From NCBI RefSeq assembly GCF_029784135.1, contig NC_073746.1, forward strand, positions 148,866,556 to 148,930,555: DNA of 64,000 nt, in the 5' to 3' direction. The DNA comes from Toxorhynchites rutilus septentrionalis (taxonomy: Eukaryota; Arthropoda; Insecta; Diptera; Culicidae). Positions 46,256-57,836 of the stretch are shown piece by piece. The notes under the pieces were generated by a model. The model searched no databases. It saw only the letters and a program-made list of their open reading frames with translations, and was not told the DNA's origin. The translations under genes were made by a program, and so were the position numbers. Within the stretch, counting starts at the first letter, position 1. The number at the start of each line of letters is the position of its first letter.

Positions 46256-46744
46256 CGTTTAAGATACTTTTGCGATTATGTATAAAACGTTAGTCTTTTA
46301 TGCAAACAAAATCGTATAAAGCATTAATCTTTTATGCAAAGAGTAAGAATATATAAATCAGACATTCTAGGGCAATGTAAAATGTATTTAATTGTTAAAA
46401 ATGAAGCATTAGCAACTTAGACGAAAAAATGTATAGAAAAAAATTAAAATCACCATGGTGGCGCTTAGGTCACTGTGTCAGATGAGATATAAAAGATTGT
46501 GTGTTATTAGCCTTTTATCTAAACAGGAGAAGTATTCCAGAGAACAATTTAATTTCATGTCACTATTAATATACTATACACTATTAATTTGGCACTTAAG
46601 ACACTTTTGTGATTACGTATAATACATAAGTCATAAGTAAGTCATAAGTCATAAGTCATAATACATAAGTGCAAATAGTAGATTTCATCATAACTAACTT
46701 TTTTTTGCATGATACCTATCCGAAAAAAATACTATAAGGGTTGT
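46256..46744. other. AT-rich segment with short direct repeats between two LINEs
   Basis: TTTAAGATACTTTTGCGATT at 46259 returns as CTTAAGACACTTTTGTGATT at about 46593. TTTTATGCAAA occurs twice (46295, 46330). A CATAAGT array lies at about 46624-46665. The outer ~30-bp direct repeats suggest an inserted unit of about 335 bp, but its class is unclear. Confidence 0.45.
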
Positions 46745-47984
46745 TTTGATTTTTTGTCCCGCATCCTCATATATTCAACGCACTGTGCATCATCGCAAAT
46801 GAACAACATGGGTTTGTTAAAAACCGGTCTACTACAACAAACCTCATGAGCTACGTGTCTCTTTTTTTTTTTTTTGGGAAAAGGCAGCAGGTTGACGCCA
46901 TTTACGTTGACTTTTAGAAAGCTTTCGACCGCGTTCCTCACGCCTTGCTGTGAAAAAACTGAAGCGATACGGGTTTCCACTTTGGTTGACCAATTGGATT
47001 AACTCGTAATTGACTGATCATAGTGCACACGTACGAATTGGCTCGTCAGTTTCATCGCCCTTTTCAGTTATCTCTGGCGTGTCGCAGGGCAGTCATTTAG
47101 GCCCAGTTCTATTCGTACTCTACATTCACGATATTTGCGCTGTTCTTAAATAACCTAAGTTAATGTATGCAGATGACCTGAAATTGTTTCGAGTAGTAAC
47201 ATCATTTATGGACTGCTGCGCTCTTCAAATGGATGTAGATACTCTGCTGGACTGGTGCTCAATAAATGGTATGGAAGTGAACATCAGTAAATGTCACGCG
47301 ATAACATTTTCGCGGCTTTGCTCATCAATCGCCTTTGAATATATGATGGGATCGATAGAAGTGGAAAGAGTTGCAACCGTCAAAGATCTAGGTCTCGTGC
47401 TCGACAGCAAGCTTAAATTTACGGAGCATATTGCAACGGTTACCGCTAAGGCTTTTGCCGTTCTCGGATTCATTAGACGCCACACTCAGGAATTTAGAGA
47501 TGTCTATTTTCTCAAAGCTTTGTATGTGTCTCTCGTACGCAGTATATTGGAATACGGTGTTACTGTTTGGGCCCTATACCACGCTGTTCACATCACTCGC
47601 CTGGAACGTGTGCAGAAAACTTTCATCCGATATGCTCTTCGATATCTCCCATGGCGTAGCGACCCTCATCTGACCTCATATGAAGAACGCTGCGCACTGA
47701 TTCACTTACCGACACTGCAAAAACGACGTGAGTTTCTCCAGAGACTGCTGATTTTCGACCTTCTCAGCAATAATCTTGACTTTGGAGAACTTTTGGGCAA
47801 GCTTCGAATCAACGCTCCAGGTAGATCAACCAGACATTCTGTTTTCTTTCGGCAAGCAACGCATCGCACTCTATGTGGACAAAATAACCCCTTGGATGTT
47901 TGTTGCCAACGTTTTAATGAAGTGTTTTATTTGTTTGAATTTGATATGACCAGAAATGTGTTTAGTATAAAGATCAATAATTGA
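46745..47984 (+). pseudogene. LINE reverse transcriptase, Jockey/CR1-like type
   Basis: Early pieces read NEQHGFVKNRSTTTNLMSYV (~46796), a frame slip at a T run (46864-46875), KAFDRVPHALL, a stop, GVSQGS..GPVLF, and YADDLKLF with the catalytic Asp pair (~47166). From 47163 to 47984 the frame is open for 273 codons: the thumb and C-terminal part (CHAITFSR, FIRRHTQEF, LERVQKTFIRYALR). There is no RNase H. The upstream half (endonuclease) is missing. The stop codon at 47982-47984 is partly formed by the MITE that follows. Two stops and at least one slip make it inactive. Confidence 0.82.
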
Positions 47985-48237
47985 GGGGCTTAGAATGAAA
48001 GGGGTGTAAGTGATTTGATCGATTTCTCTTCATGAATTCTCTCTTTTGGTCATAACTTAGCTGCAAATACATTCCCAGCTGTATTTGACAATGTGGAAGA
48101 TAGGCCAGAACCTCGTCTATCGGATTCTATAGCAAACTTAAATTGGAACGTTTTTGCAGTTGAGTTATTAACTGAATAAAAAGTTAACGAAGAGAAATCG
48201 ATCAAGTCACTTACACCCCTTGCATTCTGAGCCCCTC
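47983..48237. mobile_element. 255-bp MITE with ~48-bp inverted ends and AATT flanks
   Basis: The left end GAGGGGCTTAGAATGAAAGG and the right end, reverse complemented GAGGGGCTCAGAATGCAAGG, continue as inverse copies (GGTGTAAGTGA then TTGATCGATTTCTCTT) for about 48 bp. AATT flanks both sides (47979-47982 and 48238-48241), a likely duplication. It sits at the end of the LINE ORF and supplies the GA of its TGA stop. No coding capacity; superfamily unknown. Confidence 0.88.
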
Positions 48238-48241
48238 AATT

Positions 48242-50417
48242 AATTTTAGTCTGTCCGGCATTATTTTTTGCGAAGACTATATAGATAAATAAATATTAGG
48301 AAATAAGATATGAGGGATTTGGGAAGTTGAAAGCAGAGTCTAAAATTATTAAAAATAATTACTGATCTGTGTTTAACCGTTTGAGACCTCTTGGTATATG
48401 CCAAAAGTACAGGGAAAGTGATAGCGCTCTTTCCGTTTTATGATAACATTATTGATTTGGCGCTTTTTAAGCCAAACGGTTAATTCAATAATGGATGCAC
48501 ATCAACCGATGCACCGCCATATAACCATCGTCTCAGTGTGTTTCAAATAACACAACTCATCTACTAGCAGACCAAGGAGTAAGGTTCATTCAAACTTGGC
48601 GTGCCAAACTGTAATGGCGTGCACAATAATTGCCTACCGAGAGAGACCCCTTAGTGGAGCCCACTCGACCGCCACGATGAAAGGTATACTGAGATCGTCA
48701 ATGACAGCGTGTTTTACATTTGCTAGAACACTGCCATAAAATTGTTATACATTTCCTATATTGGAATACCTGCACGGACCAAAGAGAGAGCACAAGAAGT
48801 GCGCAGCCAGCCACACTTGGATTCGTTCCCAGGATGTTTACAGGTGACACCTTTCACATTCCGTACGACATGTAATTATTTGCATAGAAAGGTACCGAAA
48901 GAGAGGGATAGCCGCTCAGCTGCATCAGGAGCTGGTGGTCGGTATGATTCAGGCTCGCCCGGAAGGATGCTCTGATGGAAAGTGAAAAGGCAAAACATGA
49001 GTTTGATGGTTTTTTGTGGGCATCATGCGGATTGTGACACCAACTCATTGTGCAAGGGATGTTAATTATGCATGAAATTACTGTCACATTTTTAATAGAT
49101 ACAAACTTTAAGGTGTCATATGGATTGCATAAGCAATGTTTTGGATAATAGAGTTTAAATGAAATAATCTGAACCGAACAGCTTCCGTTAAAGACTGGCT
49201 ATTTGTTTAAATATTCACATAAATTACAAACGCTTTTCAATTTCACACCGAAAGAGAACTATCATCTATTATAGAACCTATTATGATATGCATTATTAAT
49301 TAAAATTTCACAATTTGCATATTTCCGCCATAAAGGTTCCGTACGAATTTTCAGTGCATTCTAGGGTCTATCGCTTTACACTCTGTGGGTATAAAAACCA
49401 TTGCACAGTTGAACTTCTGACCTCACGCTCATGAGCATCAAGTTGCCATACACCAACGGAAAGGGAAAGGAGATTTTTTTCCTCAATGTAAAGTATTCTG
49501 CGTACAAACGAGTGCCTCCTAAAGGTAGAATAGAAGCATCACTGAATTACCGGGAAAAAGAACGAAATCATAGCGACCGTTCGCCCAACTTGTGTGCATA
49601 GGGGGGAAGGTTACACATATTTTGGCTCGTTTATCACGGGAATTCTCCCGAGGATCAAACAAATGAGTTCCGGCCGTATTCCACAGTTAGAATATGAAGT
49701 ACAGACCACCCCACGCGAGAGCCACGCCCCCTCCGGTACTGATGCGTGGAAGTGGTCGGTGTCCAGTTTGTAACGTTTGAAATCTACGGCCTCTAGTGTT
49801 GCCAAAAAAGTCGATCTGTTGTTCTGATGTTTATTTGAGAAATACTGAAATTATTCAAATGAGTTTTTTTCCAATGAAAAATAATCGATGTAGCCCGTGA
49901 CGAATTTCATGCCAACTCGTAATTGGAGTTGGCAGCACAATCCCAAATAGCAGTGCAACGTTGTGGGTGTAAAAACATCGTTCATTCAAGCAACTTTGCA
50001 TACCTCAAATATTCATAAAAGAATTGGTCTACTTTTTGAAATGGACAAAAAAAATTTCTTATTTTTTTACAATAATTAATCACTCAAACACGATAATACT
50101 TATAAAATGTTGGTCAAAGAATAAAATGTAGGAATACGTTTAAATTTTCATTAAAAAAATACCAAAATATTTCTTTTAATTAACATTGACAAAAAAATTA
50201 TATTCGAAATTGAAATAATTTTTTTTTCAAAAATGTTTTTTTTTAAATTCTCAAAAAAAAAATATGAATAGCCTTACAATTTCGTACAAGTCATGCATAC
50301 ATCGGGAGATGGGCACTTTTACATGGAAAAAGTTTTTCTAACAACAAATTTTCATGTTTTCTTTGAAAAAATTTCAACTAATTCTAATTTTGTTCAAAGT
50401 CAAGATAGCGATATCCG
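48242..50417. other. No gene recognised
   Basis: The first ~60 bp, ending in ATAGATAAATAAATA, may be the rest of the LINE 3' UTR. Beyond it are short ORFs only. A word shared with 3288 (TTTCATGCCAACTCG) lies at 49906, next to an inverted piece CGAGTTGGCA-like, suggesting another short dispersed repeat. Confidence 0.4.
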
Positions 50418-50502
50418 ATGTTACCCTTCTAAACTCGAGTCGACCGCGAGTAATCGGTTTCCTACATTATTAACATTAGAGTTAAAGAAAAATGTTTATA
50501 TA
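50418..50502 (+). mobile_element. Fragment of the I-clade LINE 3' UTR
   Basis: This ~80-bp stretch matches 26542-26625 of copy 2: ACCCTTCTAAACTCGAG, CCGCGAGTAATCGGTTT, ATTAACATTAGA and AAAAATGTTTAT in the same order. It is a fourth trace of the family and is cut by the MITE at 50503. Confidence 0.8.
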
Positions 50503-50968
50503 GAGCCATTCCATGTCAAACCGATTGCGATAAAGAAATGAGAGATATGCAACACCTTCGCAGAATATAAATCTCATTGTTTTTAGGCATTCGCTAACAA
50601 GGTGTACACGTGTTCTGTTAAAGTTTTTCTTATTTGTTTGAGAATTAGTTCGTTCTTCCAAACCAGAAATGAGTGCATTAGCCCTGCTGAAAGTGTGACA
50701 TGAAATTCTTGCACTTGAACCGATTTATTCGATTTATGGATCTACAAAAAAAAACATGGTGGGACAGTTATGAATGGAATATAAACATGGGACAATTGAG
50801 CTTGATGTTGTTTTTTTAAAGCTGGGAACAAACTATATGTTTTTTTGTGTTTTTCCATCAGATTATGCATAAAAACAACGTTTTATGAAGAAAAGTGAAA
50901 ATCGTCAAAATCGTCGTTGGGACAACTATGCGTAGAACGACAGTATATCGGTTTGGCATGGAACGGCT
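50503..50968. mobile_element. 466-bp MITE with 9-bp TSD inside a LINE 3' UTR remnant
   Basis: GTTTATATA flanks the unit at 50494-50502 and 50969-50977. The ends AGCCATTCCATGTCAAACCG and, inverted, AGCCGTTCCATGCCAAACCG form ~22-bp TIRs with two mismatches. No coding capacity. The 8-9-bp duplication would fit hAT or Mutator-like elements; I do not assign it. Confidence 0.85.
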
Positions 50969-51282
50969 GTTTATATATCTAGTACAAGCACATAGAAGCA
51001 CGGTATGGTGCTTTCTTACTAATTTGTTTCATTTTTATTGATATTTAGATCTATCAGGAAAATTATATCAGTTTGGATAATGTTTATGTGGGTGCTGCTA
51101 TCGAAATGTTGATCAATGAATATTTGCCAGTATGTAAAAAATTTCACACAAGGCCGAAGTTGGTTCCAAGACCAATTCGATCATGTTTTACATTACACTC
51201 TACAATCAAGTTCTAAAAAGTGTTAATTTCAATGATCTTTTAATCATCAACATGTCGATAATTGATTGATAGAAAAGAAGTA

Positions 51283-52553
51283 TTAGGCTGTCAAAAAAGT
51301 CCTGTGGTATTTCCGCGAGCGCGTAGTTCTAGTTGTATTCATAGTATCGAGTCATACTATAGCTTGTTGGAAAGGTATTTTTGCGCGCTATAATATAGTT
51401 TTGACAGTGTTTTGTTTGGTTAAGTCGTTCGTGATTTATAGTGTCGCAAATATGGAGCAAAATAAAGAGAAAATCCGACATATTTTACAGTACTACTATG
51501 ACAAAGGCAAAAATGCATCTCAAGCTGCCAATAAAATTTGTGCAGTTTATGGACCCGATACAGTTTCCATTTCCAGCGCACAATGATGGTTTCAACGTTT
51601 TTGTTCTGGTGTAGAGGTCGTCGAAGATGCGCCATTCTCCGGAAGGCCTGTCGTCGAAAATTGCGACAAAATCGCTGAATTAGCCGAGAAAGACCGGCAT
51701 AGTAGCAGCCGTAGCATCGGCCAAGAGCTGTGGATAAGTCATCAAACTGTTATTAACCATTTGAAGAAGCTTGGATTCACAAAGAAGCTCGATGTATGGG
51801 TGCCACACACGTTGACGCAAAAAAACATCTTTGACCGTATCGACGCATGTGAATCGCTGCTGAATCGCAACAAAATCGATCCGTTTCTGAAGCGGATGGT
51901 GACTGGCGATGAAAAGTGGGTCACTTACGACAACGTGAAGCGCAAACGGTCGTGGTCGAAGCCCGCTGAAGCGGCTCAGACGGTGGCCAAGCCCTCATTA
52001 ACGGCCAGGAAGGTTCTGCTGTGTGTTTGGTGGGATTGTCAAGGAATAATCTATTATGAGCTGCTTCCCTATGGCCAAACGCTCAATTCGGACCTGTACT
52101 GCCAACAACTGGACCGCTTGAAGGTAGCACTCATGAAGAAGAGGCCATCTTTGATAAACAGAGACCGCATTGTCTTCCATCAGGACAACGCCAGGCCACA
52201 CACTTCTTTGGTGACGCGCCAGAAGCTCCGGGAGCTCGGATGGGAGGTTCTTTTGCATCCGCCGTATAGTCCGGACCTTGCACCAAGTGACTACTACCTG
52301 TTTTTGTCCATGGCGAACGAGCTAGGTAGTCAGAAGTTAGCCACAAAAGAGGCCTGTGAAAATTGGCTATCCGAGTTTTTTGCCAATAAGGAAGCGAGCT
52401 TCAATAACAGGGGTATTATGAAGTTGGCATCTCGTTGAGAACAAATCATCGAACAAAACGGCTCATATTTGACTTTAAACAGATGATTGTAACTAATTTT
52501 ATGAACAAATGAAAATTAAAAAAAAATACCGCAGGACATTTTTGACAGTCTAA
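51283..52553 (+). mobile_element. Mariner element, TIR-bounded
   Basis: Ends TTAGGCTGTCAAAAAAGTCC and, inverted, TTAGACTGTCAAAAATGTCC form ~30-bp TIRs, flanked by TA at 51281-51282 and 52554-52555. The 1271-bp length and single transposase are standard for mariner. Confidence 0.92.
51452..52486 (+). pseudogene. Mariner (DD34D) transposase with two stops
   Basis: The frame opens MEQNKEKIRHILQYYYDKGK at 51452. A paired helix-turn-helix part ends in WFQRF; then come VPHTLTQKN, the first Asp in TGDEKW, the second in HQDNARPHTS and the third in YSPDLAPSDYYLF. There are 34 residues between the second and third, so DD34D. Two nonsense changes lie in one otherwise open frame: TGA at 51584 before WFQRF and TGA at 52436, in a place where relatives have Trp (SRWEQ). 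The catalytic triad is intact. I do not assign a subfamily. Confidence 0.9.
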
Positions 52554-52659
52554 TATATGTAAATTGTTTTCCTTCTACAAAGTCTTCCAAATATTTGCAA
52601 TCATAATTTTATTCAGGATATCGATAATGAATTTAGGGAGATACGAAACCTGGATTTTT

Positions 52660-53640
52660 CTGATTTCACTTTAAACCAAGGATTCTCGAAGTGGTCGTCA
52701 ATATCCAAGCCACTTGGGGTCAATATCGGTTTTCCAGGGGTCGACATAAAATTTATTTGAAAATTATTTGAAACTTTCACGATACTGTATTAGTTGTATT
52801 ACGTTAACCAACTTGTTGTGAGAGTGTCTAATATTGTTGTAGAAACTATTATTGTTGTACTCTTAAAAACTCAACAAGTCGATGAACCTGCACAAGTTCA
52901 TGCAAGATAGTGTGTTTGGGCATACAAATTCTTCAGGCACCTTTTAACTTGCTCTGTATTTGACACATATCCGCCATTTAACACTAAGGAAGTCGTAATC
53001 AAATTCAATTCCAAACATGGTTCAGATATTTTACTTTATAACAAACTTGCACTTAGGTATTTTGCGTTCTCAAATTCGTTGGAGCTTGAATGATAAAACA
53101 CTCATCCGCTAATTTAATTTCAAAGATGTCATTAGATTGATAGAAAATCACTTGAACTTGCGATTTCAATGTTTTTTTTCAAAAATAAATTACCTACTTC
53201 AGTAATTTGTATAAATAATTATAAACCACACTTGATATTCACTGAATTTTATGTCTATTTATTTTGTTGAGTTTTGATGAGAAAGTTTACTCACTCAACC
53301 AAATGCAAACTTTTTAAATTGGTAAGTATTTTGTATGAATAAGAAAAAAAAGAGCTACAGATAGAATTTTTAAAAACATTTGGCTATACGAGTCTGTGGT
53401 ATCACTTCATTCTGGAAATGGGGCCTCTTCCAAAATAGTTTGAGAATACCTACTGTAAATGAATACAAGGGTGCTTCTTTCATTTGGGGTAAAATTTTGT
53501 CACGAAAAAGGAATGACAATAATTTTGCTCTTTCCAAATTGAGAAAGAATATTCCAACATTTCTGATTCTGCCGCATTCTTGAGCAACAGTTGAACGATT
53601 GTTTTCAGAATACAATTTTAACAAAACAAAACTAAGTTTC
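52660..53640 (+). pseudogene. hAT element remnant with C-terminal transposase piece
   Basis: At about 53490-53640 the plus strand reads FALSKLRKNIPTFLILPHS, a stop, ATVERLFSEYNFNKTKL. This is the hAT dimerisation motif (LPHSSATVERxFS). The upstream part, 52660-53300, is homologous to stretches at 54450-54655, 55471-55760 and 61262-61600, so it belongs to the same old hAT family. Stops and frame slips abound. It provides the empty site used to date the hAT insertion at 54656. Confidence 0.68.
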
Positions 53641-53671
53641 TCTTTCTTAGTTTTGTTTTGTTCAAATTGTA
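53611..53671. repeat. Near-perfect 26-bp inverted repeat with 9-bp loop
   Basis: TACAATTTTAACAAAACAAA then ACTAAG (53611-53636) is inverted at 53646-53671 with one mismatch. It starts inside the hAT dimerisation coding piece, so the second arm may be a foldback copy of coding DNA. Confidence 0.85.
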
Positions 53672-54647
53672 TTGTATTAGGAACAAAACTGTGTGATGAA
53701 TTTTAACATCACAAAATTATGTGGACATGCGTAGATAGCAGCCAGGATTATTTAGAATGACACAAAATGTTAAACAAAAGTATAATGTTAAAATGTACGA
53801 TCATAAACAGGACGAGGAAAATTGAAAATCCTACGGTACTCACTTATTAACGCTAACGCAGCGCAATTTTTTATGAATTTAGTTTTTAGCAATAAAATTT
53901 ATTCTGATGTTAATGTAATAGGAAGCGAAGTCCCCATCTAACGAGGATAGGGAACCGAGGCGGCCCCAACATTGGCCTCAGAATAAGTTTTGTTACGAAA
54001 ACATAAATTCATAATAAAAATAACGCTCCGGAGCCGTTAATACGCAAGTACCAATGCTACATACTGACACTGTCACTGTATATCTTTATTTTCATTGATA
54101 ATATAAATAAAATTGAGAAAAAATTAATAATCAATTCTTCCAGCATTTTTCCAGTTTTTATTAAACTTTCCCAGCTTTTTCCAGTTATCTTCAAAAAAAT
54201 TTTTTAACGTTCTTCAAAATTTTGGTTGCCATTTCTGCATTTGCTCCCTCGATGAGGCTCGTCCAGTAAATGGTGTTCATCAATCGAATGTCACACGAAG
54301 AATGAGTAACGATGCAAACACATACGAGCGGCGAGTACTTTTGAACTCACTTGCCTTTGTGCAGACCGGAATATGTATTGCTAACACGTACTTCTAAACT
54401 GAGGTCCCTGGGAAAATCATCATTTCAGATACTAGAGGCGATTGAAATTTCAAGTTCAAAGCCTTTAGAACAGGGTTTCTCAAAGACCCCCTGGAGTCGA
54501 TTTCGGTTTCCCAGGGGTAGACAGAAACGAAAATTGATTTTGGGGGTCGACGGGGTCTGAATATCGACCCCTATAAAATAACACAAGTTCTTATTTGATA
54601 TACTTGAGATGCTCCATAAGTTGTGTTATGTGAACCACCCTGTTATA
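53672..54647. other. No gene recognised; tail end is hAT-family DNA
   Basis: 54450-54647 matches 52670-52820 (CAGGGGT-GACA words). The rest is anonymous. Confidence 0.45.
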
Positions 54648-54655
54648 AGAGTGAC

Positions 54656-55470
54656 ACATTTTATCCTGTAAAATTTTCTGAAAAAATCTGTATATCTGTA
54701 TTTTTAGCAAAAAAGTTTGTATTAGAAAACTAACGGAAAAAATGGAAAGGAAGGTTTATTTTAATTTTGAATTTATTGTTCTTATTTATGGTTTGCTTAT
54801 GTCGTATCAATACAACAAAATAAATCATAAAATAGTTTTTCTCATAATAAATTGTATGATGTTTATACATGGTTTTGTTGAATTTTGCTTTTCTTAAAAT
54901 TCCCGTCAATTTCATCCTTGGCGCTCCTCCTTGAGCCGATAAATAGTTCTTTGCTTTTAAAAAAGTGTCCATCATTGTGGAAACCAACCGATTTCCGGAC
55001 CTTTTTTGTTGGCATTGTGAAGCGAGAATATTCACTCAACACACTCAACACACCTCAAAAAGTGTCCCAAAAACATCCTTAGTAGGAGTGGAGAAGTGAG
55101 GTGACATTTCATATGGTTCAACATTTTTTAAATCAAGGTACATAGCTTCATGACTCAACCAAGGCGCCTAGAAGTATAACTTGCTAAAACTACTCTTCAG
55201 CCATATAGGAAGTCTACTGTGTTTTGTTTGTAAAGGATATACTTCTAGGCGCCTTGGACTCAACGATAAAAAAACAAAGTTTATTAGTAAGAAGGTAGAC
55301 AGAGAAAATGAACTGTAATTAATTTAACATGCATATTTGAATTTGAAAAAAATAACTTTAGATGCTGTATCTTTGCAGAAAATCTGTGATTCTGTGTATG
55401 CAGACTTTGTATCTGAAGTTTGGCGAAAAATCTGTAAACTACAGAATATTCTGTATATGTGGCAACTCTG
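54656..55470. mobile_element. 815-bp non-autonomous hAT, left end eroded, 8-bp TSD
   Basis: The right end is GTGGCAACTCTG, inverse CAGAGTTGCCAC, a hAT terminus like that at 6463. Flanks AGAGTGAC (54648-54655) and AGAATGAC (55471-55478) are an 8-bp duplication with one mismatch. The related locus at 52821-52828 has a single AGAGTGTC, an empty site. The left end starts ACATTTTATCC and lacks CAGTGTTGCC. Subterminal ATCTGTA/ACAGA words are plentiful. The minus ORF within (MPTKKVRKSVGFHNDG) is unrecognised. Confidence 0.8.
55159..55257. mobile_element. 99-bp miniature element with 6-bp TSD, nested
   Basis: CCAAGGCGCCTAGAAGTATA at the left is inverted at the right (TATACTTCTAGGCGCCTTGG). ACTCAA flanks it at 55153-55158 and 55258-55263. 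The arms are about 20 bp and the loop about 55 bp. It lies inside the hAT unit and is duplicated with it at 57059-57157. Confidence 0.85.
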
Positions 55471-55935
55471 AGAATGACTAATATCTTAGTAGAAGGTATT
55501 ATTGCTGTACATTTTAAAAACTTAACAATACGACGAGTTTGCACAAGATGAAAATAAAAAAGTACAAAAAGATAGAAAAAGAAGAAAAATCCGGAAAAAA
55601 CGTGAACAGGTTCGTGCAAGATAATGTGTTTGAGCCCTTCAGGCATGTTTAACATTTCTCTGTATTTAAAACATAAACGCGATTTATCACAAAGGAAGTC
55701 ATCATCAAATTCATGCCCAAATATGCTCCTAAGGTTGCAATTCATATGCGTTCTGAAATACTTGATAATTGAATGCTTGAATGATAATGTACTCAACTTG
55801 TAATTTTATTCAAGAGATTGTACGGTTACATAGCTAAATTAAGTGAACTAGAATAAAGTGATTGAAAAAGAATTTACAAAATGTTTGGTCATCTATGTGC
55901 ATGGCGTAACAAAACTTTGTTTTAATTATTTTAGG

Positions 55936-56148
55936 AAACTTAAGATGGGTCGCGATAAGGGAAAAAAGGTCATTCAATTTATTATAGACCAACAGGTTTT
56001 CTCTGCAGCTGGACGAGTCTACATTACCCAGCAATGAAGCTCTGTTGATAGGGTATGTTCGATATATTAAAGATGAAAATATGTGCCAAGAAATGATTTT
56101 TGCTACATATATGAAGACCAGTGCTTGGAAATATTGCTTTGACATCAA
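55936..56148 (+). pseudogene. hAT (ZBED-like) transposase fragment, unit 1
   Basis: The plus strand reads RWVAIREK, a stop, then FSLQLDESTLPSNEALLIGY, VRYIKDENMCQEMIFATYMK. The LQLDEST motif holds a catalytic Asp of hAT transposases related to ZBED/SCAND3 genes. The C-terminal continuation is found far away at 59795. Confidence 0.72.
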
Positions 56149-56256
56149 TCATTTCAGCTGAATTTTAGACCACATTCGTTCATTATATCTGTGCATTCGG
56201 GATACCTGAAAATGAACCAACTGCACACCTCACAATCCAAGCAAGTCACTCACAGT

Positions 56257-56291
56257 TGATTCATTTCATTTCATTTCATTTCATTTCGTTC
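56257..56291. repeat. TTTCA pentamer repeat, unit 1
   Basis: About six TTTCA/TTCAT units occur before CGTTCATTC. The same array is at 58158-58192 in the second duplication unit. Confidence 0.8.
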
Positions 56292-56332
56292 ATTCTCTTT
56301 TTCGTTCTGCTCTGTGTTCACGGAATGTGAAC

Positions 56333-56560
56333 AAAAGGATCACGTCTAAACTGCTTAACTACGCGCTTGTGATCTTTTTCACTGACGGAGCATCCATTTT
56401 TGCCGTTCTTCACCTTCCGGTCGATGGTTAGGTTCTCGAAGTATCGTTTTAGTACTCTGCTGACCGTGGATTGGACGATTCCCAGCATCTTACCGATGTC
56501 CCGATGTGACAACTCCGGATTCTCGAAATGAGTGCACAGGATTAATTCACGACGCTCTTT
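56333..56560 (-). pseudogene. ITmD37E transposase fragment (N-terminus), unit 1
   Basis: Minus-strand codons from RRELILCTH-like sequence to VVKQFRRDP match the first ~65 residues of copy A. It is cut at 56560 by the duplication junction, so the start codon and TIR are missing here but present in unit 2. Confidence 0.85.
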
Positions 56561-57058
56561 TATCCTGTAAAATTTTCTGAAAAAAATCTGTATATCTGTA
56601 TTTTTAGCAAAAAAGTTTGTATCAGAAAACTAACGGAAAAAATGGAAAGGAAGGTTTATTTTAATTTTGAATTTATTGTTCTTATTTATGGTTTGCTTAT
56701 GTCGTATCAATACAACAAAATAAATCATAAAATAGTTTTTCTCATAATAAATTGTATGATGTTTATACATGGTTTTGTTGAATTTTGCTTTTCTTAAAAT
56801 TCCCGTCAATTTCATCCTTGGCGCTCCTCCTTGAGCCGATAAATAGTTCTTTGCTTTTAAAAAAGTGTCCATCATTGTGGAAACCTACCGATTTCCGGAC
56901 CTTTTTTGTTGGCATTGTGAAGCGAGAATATTCACTCAACACACTCAACACACCTCAAAAAGTGTCCCAAAAACATCCTTAGTAGGAGTGGAGAAGTGAG
57001 GTGACATTTCATATGGTTCAACATTTTTTAAATCAAGGTACATAGCTTCATGACTCAA

Positions 57059-57157
57059 CCAAGGCGCCTAGAAGTATAACTTGCTAAAACTACTCTTCAG
57101 CCATATTGGAAGTCTACTGTGTTTTGTTTGTAAAGGATATACTTCTAGACGCCTTGG
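57059..57157. mobile_element. 99-bp miniature element, duplicated copy
   Basis: Same unit as at 55159 with the same ACTCAA flanks, carried along by the tandem duplication; two substitutions differ. Confidence 0.85.
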
Positions 57158-57836
57158 ACTCAACGATAAAAAAACAAAGTTTATTAGTAAGAAGGTAGAC
57201 AGAGAAAATGAACTGTAATTAATTTAACAGTCATATTTGAATTTGAAAAAAATAACTTTAGATGCTGTATCTTTGCAGAATATCTGTGATTCTGTGTATA
57301 CAGACTTTGTATCTGAAGTTTGGCGAAAAATCTGTAAACTACAGAATATTCTGTATATGTGGCAACCCTGAGAATGACTAATATCTTAGTAGAAGGTATT
57401 ATTGCTGTACATTTTAAAAAGTTAACAATACGACGAGTTTGCACAAGATGAAAATAAAAAAGTACAAAAAGATAGAAAAAGAAGAAAAATCCGGAAAAAA
57501 ACGTGAACAGGTTCGTGCAAGATAATGTGTTTGAGCCCTTCAGGCATGTTTAACATTTCTCTGTATTTAAAACATAAACGCGATTTATCACAAAGGAAGT
57601 CATCATCAAATTCATGCCCAAATATGCTCCTAAGGTTGCAATTCATATGCGTTCTGAAATACTTGATAATTGAATGCTTGAATGATAATGTACTCAACTT
57701 GTAATTTTATTCAAGAGATTGTACGGTTACATAGCTAAATGAAGTGAACTAGAATAAAGTGATTGAAAAAGAATTTACAAAATGTTTGGTCATCTATGTG
57801 CATGGCGTAACAAAACTTTGTTTTAATTATTTTAGG

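Noticed and set aside
51452..52486. A SETMAR-like domesticated gene
   Set aside because: There is no SET domain, and the unit has TIRs, TA flanks and two stops; it is a plain mariner.
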